Assembly (NCBI RefSeq): GCF_025118155.1
Contig: NW_026251409.1
Location: 186,501 to 250,500 of the forward strand
Reading direction: 5' to 3'
Length of the DNA: 64,000 nucleotides
Source of the DNA: Cokeromyces recurvatus
Taxonomy: Eukaryota > Mucoromycota > Mucoromycetes > Mucorales > Mucoraceae
Translations under genes and position numbers: made by a program
The notes under the pieces: generated by a model
What the model saw: only the letters and a program-made list of their open reading frames with translations
What the model was told of the DNA's origin: nothing
Database searches by the model: none
Shown here: positions 22,166 to 31,940 of the stretch, one piece after another
Layout of the letters: the number at the start of each line of letters is the position of its first letter
Position numbering within the stretch: the first letter of the stretch is position 1

Positions 22166-23955
22166 GGAGAGGAGCAATTAACACTGATTACCTTATTTTA
22201 ATGATTATTGGCTTATTATTTGATATCAGAACATGTTTAATATTACGGGGATAGTAAAATCTTCAAGTACAAGAAGTTGAACATATAACACAAAAACGTA
22301 AGAATAAATATACCAATATAAGGATTTTTTTTTATATATCTAATATGTTGCACTTTAGCAAATATATGCATATACATTTCTATCTTTAACATCAAATTCA
22401 AAAGCAAGTACTTATAATTGACCAATTTTGTTTTTTCCCCCTTAATACACACTTTTCTTTACTTTTCTTTTTACTGGTAGCGAAATGTGATTAAAAAAAT
22501 TTGGTTATTCAAGCTGTATTTCTTATTTCGATATTAAGATTAAATTCGAAGCCTTCTTAATAGTGTATATAATATATTTTCATTCATTAATAGCTGTAAA
22601 ACTAAAATCCCAAGGAGAGGAGAACGTTTGATCCTTGAAAAAAAAATTAAAGACAAGTGATTTCTCTCAACTGGAGTAATAATAAAAAATAGTTGATATA
22701 TCATTAAGTGGATATCATCTTTCCTTATCTCTCATTTTTGATTCTGATAATTCTGAATAATATCTTAAACAAAAATGATTTATTCGTAGAAGAAAATAAG
22801 ACCCAAGGTTGCTAGACGATACTAAGTAATATTTACATAAGTTTAACTGTAGATATTAGAAAACTACTTGATGAAAATGAATGCTGAAGGCAATATTATG
22901 ATTGTAAATGAATAAATATATTTAATTTAGATTGATTATAACATTTATATTCATAATTGTAAAGGAACATGAAAAAGATAATTTGATGAAAGACTAATTA
23001 AAGAGCTGATATAGTATTCATAATTAATGCATGTTTGGCAACTTGAAAGGGCTTACAATAAACAAATGAACCCCACTTTGATTAAATAGTCAAATATGTC
23101 TGGGAGTTTATATAGTATCTTCCACTGATAAAAGATTCAAAAAAAAAAAGGTTATTGAAGGCGTTAATAATCGTGTTCATAAACTAATGACATACTGATT
23201 TGACTTCTTAAACTGAGAAAGCAACTCAAAAAGTGCCGATAGCCTTGAATATGACGCAGCAAAAGTTGATAAAAATCATAATTTAATTAGAAGCAAAGTG
23301 ATAAAGGAAAGAGAGGAGGAAATTTTAAAAGATATGTTGGATATACTTGTTAAAGAAAAGAAAGATGATTGTAATCACTGAAATACGGTAGGTGTAGTAA
23401 ATTCAGGTAAAGTAAAAGCTAGCTCTATAGAATATCTATATAAATGGACTGTTATATATTTGGTTATAAATATTTTTATATACTACTTTTTGTTAATACA
23501 TAAGACTGCACATAAAAATAGATATAACTAATAGACCCAGGAATATGTTACAAGAATTTCTAATGGTAAACCCTATAAAAAATCTACTGACGTTATTAAC
23601 TTTGTATCAAAAGCGTTATTTATACTAGTACAAATATACTCTTTGAAAGTATGATTCATGAATGTATATGAGTCTGCGAAAAAGAGTGATAATAAACTTA
23701 CTGGCGTCTGTAACTGGTAAGATCATGATACTGATAAAATACCACTCTAATGATTTATTAGGTATAAGGTATGTAGACTGCAAAAGGAATATGATCACTA
23801 TACAAAAACGTACTTATAACAGCAAACTATATAGACGAGATTCAACTGATCAAGATATATATGTATATTATATAAACGAAAGACAACAGTAGCTGTAGCC
23901 TGTTCAAGTGGTAAAGTAAGTGATATACACGAATATGCTTATGTTGTTTAACTTG

Positions 23956-24467
23956 TTATTGTATACTCTTACTTATAGAAATTGAAAAAAGAAAAAAAAA
24001 AGGAGTTTGGTAAAGAGATGTGAATGCAGTTACTAGCATGATAAATATGGCAAGGAAAGGGAAAATCAAACACGGTTTTTGTTTTGCCTTTACAGGATGT
24101 CTTTGTCTAGAATTTCTATTACTTTCTTTGGAGCTAATACATTGATATCCCACATCGTCCAATAAAAGATAAGCACAACATCTGAATTTTATTTTTGACT
24201 CGTCTAGAAAAGAACTAACAATATCTAAATTCAAAGTGTAAAAACAGTGAGATACGCTTTTTGGCAATTAAGTTTATTATTTTGGATATCAGGGATCCGC
24301 TGATTGGATATTTTTAGTACACTCACTGAAAATCTGCTGGTTAAATTTTGAAATCCGCTATTTGGGTCAGCACATAAACTCAGTAATTTTATGTTTTTTT
24401 TATACATTTTACATGTATTTATAGTTAATTCAACACTGATATTTTTACGAAGATCATCTAGCTTCAT
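23956..24467 (-). pseudogene. frameshifted ORF pair, unrecognised
   Basis: Two minus-strand open stretches overlap in different frames. The upstream part begins MKLDDLRKNISVELTINTCK and the downstream part contains DIVSSFLDESKIKFRCC. A single frameshift near 24250 could join them. No domain is recognised. No promoter or splice logic supports expression. Confidence 0.3.
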
Positions 24468-24545
24468 TGCATTTTTAATGTATTCATAAAAACGTATATA
24501 AATATATATATTTTTTTTGATTTACAACTTTTTTTTTCGTATTAA

Positions 24546-24605
24546 ATGTATCCTCAACAGTATCCAGTAATAGACAATACTGTCTATTTACTGCAACAAC
24601 AACAA

Positions 24606-24637
<32 letters not shown>

Positions 24638-25525
24638 ACAACAACAAAAGCACCAACATTTTCAGCAAGCAAGATTACAATCTCCACTTCATGTTATACG
24701 ACCACAAAAGGAGCCTTTACCAAATGCAACAGATGCTAAACCAAATATTATTTTAAGTCTTACAGAAATAGCTGAATTTTCATCTACAATGGTCTATTTA
24801 ATGTGGCATGCTAGAAGACAATCTGTTATGGAATTACATTCAAATTCGAAAACAAATACAATGACACATAATAATAATACAAGTCTTGAACAGACTCGAG
24901 TAACTGCTGATTTGGCAAATATGACAAGTTCAGCTTTTAAGAAGTATTGTCGCCAGGTAAAGTAGGATAATATATATAATTTTTTATAATATACAATTCT
25001 ATTAACATAAATATAGATTTTAAGTGCAACACAGCTTTCAGAATCTGTTATTTTGTTATCATTAAAATATATAGCCATGCTATTACAAAACAATCCAAAT
25101 ATTCAAGGCGCAGATGGATCTGAATATAGACTGTTTACAGTGGCATTAATGTTAGGTACTTTAACTGTAGAGTGTATACATATATTACGTGTAGATATCA
25201 TTCATTTTAATTCATTTTATATTAGCTAATAAATTTTTGGATGATAACACATATACAAATAAAACTTGGTCAGAAGTATCTGGAATGAAAGTAACTGACT
25301 TGAATATTATGGAATTGGAATTCTTGGATGTTTTAAAATTTAGATTATCAGTTCAAAAAGAAGAATATGAAAGATGGAGAACTGCACTATTTGGCTTTAG
25401 AAATCAATTATTAAATGTACCTATTGAATTACAACGACAAAAGTTAATGGAAACAATGGCTTTATCAGTTAATAATTCTCAACAACAATGGTATCAATAT
25501 AAGCATTTCCAGCAACAGCAACAGC

Positions 25526-25592
<67 letters not shown>

Positions 25593-26426
25593 ACATGCGG
25601 CTGCAGTCGCTGCACATAATTTCTTTTTATTTTCAAAATCACAGCAGCAATATCCTATTCAGCCTACATATAACGGTCCTTTAACAAGAGTTCCTTTAAG
25701 AATTCCTACACAGCCTGTTTATCATAATACTCGAACAACTCCATCTGCTCAACCCAATGTTTTAATGTATGATAATAATTTAGTAATACCAAATGCAACA
25801 GCTACTGTGTCGACGTCATCGGCACAAAGACATTCAACAGGTACTGCTGCTATTACTAACACTACAAATCGAAGAATTACAACTACAAATGATACTGGAT
25901 ATCCTCGTATGATGACTAATTCATCTAACCCATCTTCCCGAATAAATACTCCTTCTCAAATTTATACTAATCAACAACAAAATGTTCCTTCGTTTACAGC
26001 TCCAATATATACTTCAACACATGATAATCCTGCTACTCGAATAGCAAATCATCATACTTCTACTTTACCTCAGACTGGTGAATTGGATTTACCATTGAAA
26101 CCTAATAAGGTCTCTAACAGTAGCTCATATTACTATACGCCTTCCGCAACACCAACTAATGTCAATGGTTATTCAAATACAACGAGTTATTACGTTGATA
26201 ACAATAACAATAATAATAATCTACCTACAACTATTCCAGTACCTTCGCCTACAGATTATAATCCTTATAGTAAAACCAATTCAAGCCCAATGAATGCGGT
26301 AGATATTTATAATAACAGTAATAATATGAGGCCAATGGTGCCAAGATCAGCATCGTATAAGGTAGGATTTTATTTTATTTTATTTTATTTTTACATACAA
26401 AACAAATCTAACATTTGAATTATATT

Positions 26427-26461
<35 letters not shown>

Positions 26462-26614
26462 TTACCAACATCTGCTAATTATATTCATCAACAAGATATA
26501 TATTCACAACAGCCACTTCTTCAACTTACACCTACAAACAATAGCAGTGGTCCAACATTGGAAGATCCTTTAACAGCAGCAGAATCTTATCGAACTCATC
26601 ATCATTATCAATAA
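24546..26614 (+). CDS. CLG1: CLG1-like PHO85-type cyclin with polyglutamine tracts
   Basis: Exons 24546-24956, 25017-25155, 25226-26361 and 26429-26614 give 623 residues. The cyclin box spans about residues 70-210 (LSLTEIAEFSSTMVYLMW to KFLDDNTYTNKTWSEVSG and ELEFLDVLKFRLSV), the Pho80/Pcl pattern. The N-terminus has a Q run, the middle a run of about 28 Q, and exon 4 begins with another Q run. The long tail is rich in S, T, N and P. Yeast Clg1 is a Q-rich cyclin of the Pho85 kinase, so partnership with a Pho85/CDK5-like kinase is inferred. The gene is convergent with TPT1, 87 bp away. Other Pcl-type cyclins are the main alternative. Confidence 0.8.
24593..24648 (+). repeat. CAA/CAG tract in CLG1 exon 1
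   Basis: Mixed CAA and CAG codons encode about 18 consecutive glutamines. The mixture limits slippage compared with a pure repeat. Confidence 0.9.
25508..25593 (+). repeat. CAG/CAA tract in CLG1 exon 3
   Basis: A second, longer glutamine tract, ending just before HAAAVAAHN. Regular CAA-CAG alternation dominates. Confidence 0.9.
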
Positions 26615-26701
26615 TTATTACATATATTTATTTTATTTTATTTTATTTTTTGTTGTATATTTTATCTATATTTATAGTATAAACACGTATCGTCTCTCTT
26701 C

Positions 26702-27305
26702 TTATAAATTGATTTGCTTGCCTTCTTTATCTATCACCTTTTTAAAATATTTGGGTGCAATTATACCTTCAATACCATTGGATAAGATAACGTGATTCTT
26801 TGATCTATAAAATATAATACCATCTTGGAAAGAAAAAGAAAAAAAGTAAATATAGACTATTATTACCAAACATACATGTTTACTACCTTGTCTAGCTTTT
26901 TCTGTATCAATATAAATAAATATCTCACTTGTTTTTCGAATACCACTTTTAACATTAGGATCACCTGGTAAGCCCACAGCAAAATGAATATGATTACGAT
27001 TCATTTTTGATAATCCTTTTTCTTTAATGTGTTGCCAAGCTTGCAAGTTAGTACCATGAATTACACATGTATCTATCTTATCTGTAATTTCTTCGAGTAA
27101 TTCATTTGAGTCAATAGATTTTATTGAATGTCCCTGACTTGCTCTTATGAACCAATTATTAGATGTAGGTGGTAATTCGCTTAGTTCGTATCGTTTTTTA
27201 TCATTTGTATCAACGACATAACGAATCTGTTCAAATGTCACTTTTTTAAATTTAGAATGTCCTAACTATTGTTCTATTTAATAGACCAGTAAAAAAAAAA
27301 AAAAG

Positions 27306-27353
<48 letters not shown>

Positions 27354-27508
27354 AGAAATAGATGATTTACCAAATCATTTACTGCAATGTAGCCATCAGT
27401 AGAGATTTGTAATTTTTCTTTAACAGCGCCATGTCGCAATATATATGAAAGTAATTTCGATAATTGAATAGCTTCTTGAGGATTCAAAAGTGGTTTAATT
27501 TCTGACAT
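26702..27508 (-). CDS. TPT1: tRNA 2'-phosphotransferase Tpt1
   Basis: Exons 27371-27508, 26887-27265 and 26702-26823 give 212 residues, typical of the KptA/Tpt1 family. The N-terminal winged-helix part has LSKLLSYILRHG. The catalytic part has DTCVIHGTNLQAW, NRNHIHFAVGLPGD and GIEGIIAPKYFKKV. The conserved R-H-R-R set is placed at RHG, HGT and the following basic positions. The enzyme removes the 2'-phosphate left at the splice junction of ligated tRNAs, using NAD+. Intron 1 contains an A run (T on the sense strand) of about 45 nt. A second such run lies just upstream of the ATG. The start was chosen as the first Met of the conserved KLLNPQE-type N-terminus. Confidence 0.95.
27298..27348. repeat. 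long poly-A/T run inside TPT1 intron 1
   Basis: An almost uninterrupted A run (one G near its left end). On the TPT1 sense strand it is oligo-T within the intron. Confidence 0.9.
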
Positions 27509-27663
27509 TATGAAATAACATATTACATAAATTTCGGAAGACAATTTTTTCTTTTTAAAAAAGAAAAAAAAAAAAAAAAAAAAAGTTACTGCTGCTGTCC
27601 CTGAATTTATTGCAAACAAAGGTAAAATACAAATAACCCTTTTTTTTTATTTTTATTTATCCA

Positions 27664-28321
27664 TTAGTCACGTTTATGAGACAATTCAACAGCAAACCCA
27701 ACGGCAACCTTTGAAAATTCTTTCATATGATCAAATGAGAGCTTATCAACTGTATCGCCTGTAGTATGAATATAGTGATTAGAATCATCAAAGGCACTTT
27801 CAATAGTAAATGCAGAAGGATATCCAAGTTTACGCCATGAAGCATGATCTAAAATACACAGTTAGAAGAAAGGGCACATGTACATGTTTATATTCTTTTG
27901 TACTTTACCACTACAAGCATAACCACATTGAGTAAGGACATAAGGAATATCAGCATAATTATCAACCAATTCCTTTAAGAAATCCGTTAACTAGAATAAT
28001 AATAATAATAATAATAATAAACTTTAATATATATGAATCTATTCATGATATACTGTACATTGTACCTTTTCGTCAACATGATCGGTAACAATACCAATAA
28101 CTTCACCATTAGCACCAATATATCCTGTCATATCATTTTGCAACATGGCCACTACATTTTTACCCTCCTGTTTATATGCATTTGAAATATCTTGACTGCC
28201 TAATAAGCCGGCTTCTTCACCACTATACCAATGGAATTCAACGGGTCTTTCAGGCTTGAAACCGTTATGAACTAAGCTGCGGAATGCCTCAAGAATCGTA
28301 ACAGTACCACTGCCATCATCC

Positions 28322-28355
<34 letters not shown>

Positions 28356-29219
28356 ATATAAGTATGTGTATATTATGTGTATCTATTTTTGTATTACATC
28401 AGCACCAGGTGAGCGACCAAAACTAGGTAACCACATATTAACAGAATCTTGATGAGCACCTACAATAACAACTTCGTTTTGAAGTTCTTTATTTGAGCCT
28501 TCAAATCGAGCAACAATAGAAAATTGATTCCACTAACAACAACAATAATAATAAAAAAGAAGGCTATGAATATAATAATATATGTAATATGAAAGTGTAT
28601 AACTTTACGGAATGTTCAAATTCTTTTACAGAGACATGATCAAATCCCTCTGCAACATCTCGAATTTGTTGTATCAACCAACGACAAGATTTGGCCCCAT
28701 AAGTGGATTTATAATAACGATTACGGAAAGAAGTAAACTCGTTCAACACTTCTTTCATTAAGTCAGTTGTTAAGTTTCCAATAAATGGAGCAATCTCATC
28801 TTGATACTTTGCTTTGGTGGGAATATCTATAATATAATATATTATAAGTTTTTTTTTTAATAGTTACATATTTTGATTATAAAAGTATACATGGTTGCCA
28901 AAGAAGGTTAACAGAAGAAGAAGTAGTAGGATGTTCTGTAATGTCCATGTACTTTACACCTGCACGAAACAAAGCTTCTTTATCAGACTCAGTCATCCAT
29001 TTAGCTGGGGAATCTTCACTAGATAGTGCATCTTATTTCAGTAACAAAAAAACGTATCTATTTTATATATATATATATATATTACCTATACTGAATAAGA
29101 CGAAGTTCAGGCTTAGAAGAATCAAATATTCTTAACTGATCAAAAGCAGCTAAAGGACCAGCTTTAACAAAAGCAGAGAGTGCTGAAATTGATAATAAAG
29201 ATAAAGACGTAAGCTTCAT
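27664..29219 (-). CDS. M28-family leucine aminopeptidase (Lap1-like), secreted
   Basis: The product starts with a signal peptide ([19 protein letters not shown]). Successive exons carry the M28 zinc ligands: H and D in [10 protein letters not shown] in SPGADDDGSGT, catalytic and ligand E in [15 protein letters not shown] in LQNDMTGY, and H near the end in HYIHTTGDT. The C-terminus [18 protein letters not shown] is characteristic of fungal Lap1-type enzymes. It would remove N-terminal residues, preferring leucine, outside the cell or in the vacuole. At least six short introns are present. The exon 1/exon 2 junction near 29030-29086 does not keep frame with the obvious GT-AG pair, so that junction is uncertain. 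The gene lies in tandem behind TPT1. Confidence 0.9.
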
Positions 29220-29606
29220 ATTATTAATTGAAAATTAAGACAAAAAAAAAAAAAGAAAGGAAAAAATTAAAAAATGAAAAATGAAAAAATAAGACCTATT
29301 TAATACGTGGGGCGGCTATAGCCAAACTTATGGAAATTGCCGTTCTTCAAAAAATGAATTGCGCTCTCTCAAAAATAAATGTCGAATTTGGAAAAAAAAA
29401 TTGTCGAATTTGGAAAAACAAATGTCTGATTTTAAATACGATTAAACAATAAAATACATGACCCCATTTGAGCACGAGATGTTATTAAATACATTAAATT
29501 TGTCTAGGTCGGATCAGTTTAAAGGGACAAGGAACGAAAAAACCTCTTTAGGAGCAAGAGGAAAAACGTAAAGGAAGGGAAGGGTGTGATAGGTGTAATG
29601 TAAAAA
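29220..29606. other. spacer between aminopeptidase start and LINE 3' end
   Basis: AT-rich promoter-side sequence. It includes a local direct repeat: GTCGAATTTGGAAAAA occurs twice near 29381-29420. No gene is seen. Confidence 0.45.
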
Positions 29607-30640
29607 TTATACAGGTAGTGTAGGAGAAGGAGGAAGCCAATCTAAAAGACGTTGACCAGGATTGGGTGAGGTAGGAAGAATCGGCTTATTATGTTGTAAC
29701 TGGTCAAGTTCATGAAGGATAAGGCAGATGAAGTGCCATCGAATGTGCCAAGGGGTGACGGAATGAGATGAGACAGGTTTCTTGGTGGGAAGTTGATTTT
29801 AAAAGGAAGGACAGGGGATCTTCTATAGTTTCAGGCATCTGTAACCGACGGTGCATTTGGAGACATATGATTGTATGTCGTCGAGTGGGGCGTTGAGATG
29901 GGTGAGTGGGGCAGTATGTGGAGTAACCGTTTGGGAGCTATCCAAGTCGCTAACGTATGCATCGACTGCGTTCAACAAAGGACATCGGTAACCAAAGGAT
30001 AGGATCTATAGATATAGTAGGTCTGCAAAGAGAGAGGAGTGTAGAGTTATTTCGAGCACTACAACGTGTATTTAAGTTATCTTGTAAAAATTATTTTTGT
30101 AACTTTCTAAATCGTTTGTGATCTAAGGAGTGTAGTTCGGAGTGACGGGTCTTCCACAGTAGAGTTTTAGATAGCATATACCATTGTGATCTGCTTGACG
30201 AGGTTCGGATGTGAGGTAGAAGTTTCGTAAGAAGAGCATCGTCAGGCAAGGAGAGGGGCGTAGTAGGAATTTAGCTAGTAATATATGAGACCTTTCTTTC
30301 ATCGAAGGGAGACGAGTTAAGTGAAGCATAACTTGGACAGAGGAGTGAATGGAGCCACCAAAGAGTCTTCGAATGCATTGTTTTTGGGTATCTTCGAGTT
30401 TGTTGTATAAGAATGAGGTGAACTTGTTGATGGCTAGACCGTATTCAAGTTGGGAGCGGACCATTTGGACATAGAAGCGAGAGGAAAGAAGTTCGGTAAA
30501 GCCCGTGTGATTAGCACATATTGTTGCTAGTTGATTCATAATAGCTATAGCTTTGGTTGTGTTGACAGAAACCAATTTGCTTGAATGGAGGTGTAATTTT
30601 AAATACATTTTTTTCACAAAGGATTAGCACATGTATGAAA
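29607..30640 (-). mobile_element. 5'-truncated LINE (non-LTR retrotransposon) 3' end
   Basis: The open stretch 30123-30617 encodes the segment downstream of the reverse transcriptase catalytic core: MVRSQLEYGLAINKFTSFL, QKQCIRRLFGG and LPSMKERSHILLAKFLLR. This matches the post-palm region of mucoralean LINE polymerases. After frame breaks, the C-terminus reads PWHIRWHFICLILHELDQL and ends at a stop at 29607-29609. The endonuclease and the YxDD core are absent, so the copy is dead. It adjoins the left end of the large inverted repeat. Confidence 0.8.
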
Positions 30641-30700
30641 TAAATATTGGCGCATTTTCATAAAAAAAAAAAAAATTAACGTATAAAATAAAAACCTTTA

Positions 30701-31436
30701 TTATAATGGACGTCGGTTTAAATAATCATCAAACCTTTGCGTAGAATATCTACAAAACCCTGCAAGGTCTGAGAAAAGAATTTGATTACAAGCATCTCTG
30801 ATTCTTAATGTGAGTATTTCTTCTTCCAGCAATACTTCTCGTTTAAGTTTACTTTTATAAACAGACCAAAATTGTTCAATGGGGTTAATTTTAGGGGAAT
30901 ATGATGGTAGATAAACGCAGCCATATCCACGACCTTTAATAAGTTTTCTTATATCATTATTTTTATAGACTGGTACATTATCCATCACAAGATAGTAATC
31001 CTTGAACCGTTCATGCTTGTCCAGTTGATCCAAAACTCTCTTTACAAAATTAAAATAGTGATCAGTAGATGTGCCTCCTCCTGCTGATTTTTTTTTTTTT
31101 TTTTTTTTTTTTTTAGTGGCGTTGGCTTCCTGTTCAGGTACAACTCTTGGTCTCTTTATACATATATTTACAATACCATGAGCACATATAGTTCCAAGAA
31201 TAGTATGTGTTGGTGCTCTTGTTTTTTTTGGGGGGGATTTTTACTCGTGCGCAAGCTCCTTTTCTTGACCAAGAGAAGTTTCGCTTCAAATTGATGTGAA
31301 ACGAGGCTTCATCTATAAATATACAGTTACTTTCATAATCCAGCAAATCTGACTCGATCCATTTTTTTTTTAACCCAGTTGTTGCAGGTGGAATATTTTT
31401 GTTGTTATTTCTTGCTGGGTAGTTGCTGATAAACAA
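30701..31436 (-). pseudogene. Tc1-like DDE transposase (left-arm copy)
   Basis: Catalytic D in CIFIDEASFH, second D in LVMDNVPVYK, and E in SPKINPIEQFWS identify a DDE_3 transposase. The frame is broken at a C7A8 homopolymer near 31230, and a long A/T run at 31086-31115 sits between the first and second catalytic blocks. The right arm shares the first lesion, so inactivation preceded the duplication. Confidence 0.88.
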
Positions 31437-31940
31437 AAAGGTAGTTCAAATAGATAAAAGGGAACAAGTAAAAGTCTATGAGAATCCATTAGGATTAAAG
31501 TTTATTTTATAAAAGTAAAGCTAGCTTAAAGCTAAATCAAATCTGTATTAAAGCTAAGAGAAAACTAGAATAAAGTATTTCAAAATAGAGTATTTATATA
31601 TGAATGATTGTTTAATGTTTTAGAATGTTTGTATCATTTTGGCATTAGATAGGAATATTATGATTTATTTGTTAGACGTTTCATGTAAGTGAAATAACCC
31701 ATTTCACCTAGTGTATTTTAAGGTTCTCTCGGTAACTACTCGATTACACACTATAATGAATCTAGATAAAGATACGTTGTGTTTCATAATATTATACAAA
31801 TTACTTTATACGCTTTATATCTATCATGTTCATTTATATTAAGTACAAGTGCGTCCACTTGTTTACTTTTATGGCTTGTTGAGGTATCATGAGCGATTTA
31901 AATAATATTTGTATTAAGAGATTACTCCACTACAACACTT
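31437..31940. other. spacer inside the left arm
   Basis: No gene. A short palindrome CAAGTGCGTCCACTTG lies near 31847-31862. Mirrored in the right arm. Confidence 0.5.

Larger units (their letters stand above)
20772..24545. other. 3.8-kb gene desert with repeat relics
   Basis: No intact gene. At 21991-22165 lies a diverged copy of the repeat at 11735-11925. At 23221-23382 (plus) an open stretch reads LEYDAAKVDKNHNLIRSKVI and is rich in K and E. At 23956-24467 (minus) two overlapping open stretches (SGFQNLTSRFSVSVLK, KIKFRCCAYLLLDDVGYQC) may be one frameshifted gene. None is recognised. The T/A-rich tract at 21020-21060 adjoins the MTC6 promoter side. Confidence 0.45.

Noticed and set aside
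24484..24687. Minus-strand valine/alanine-rich ORF
   Set aside because: It is the antisense of the CLG1 polyglutamine tract.
31847..31862. CAAGTGCGTCCACTTG as a transposon terminal repeat
   Set aside because: It is a single short palindrome with no partner at the other end of the transposase relic.
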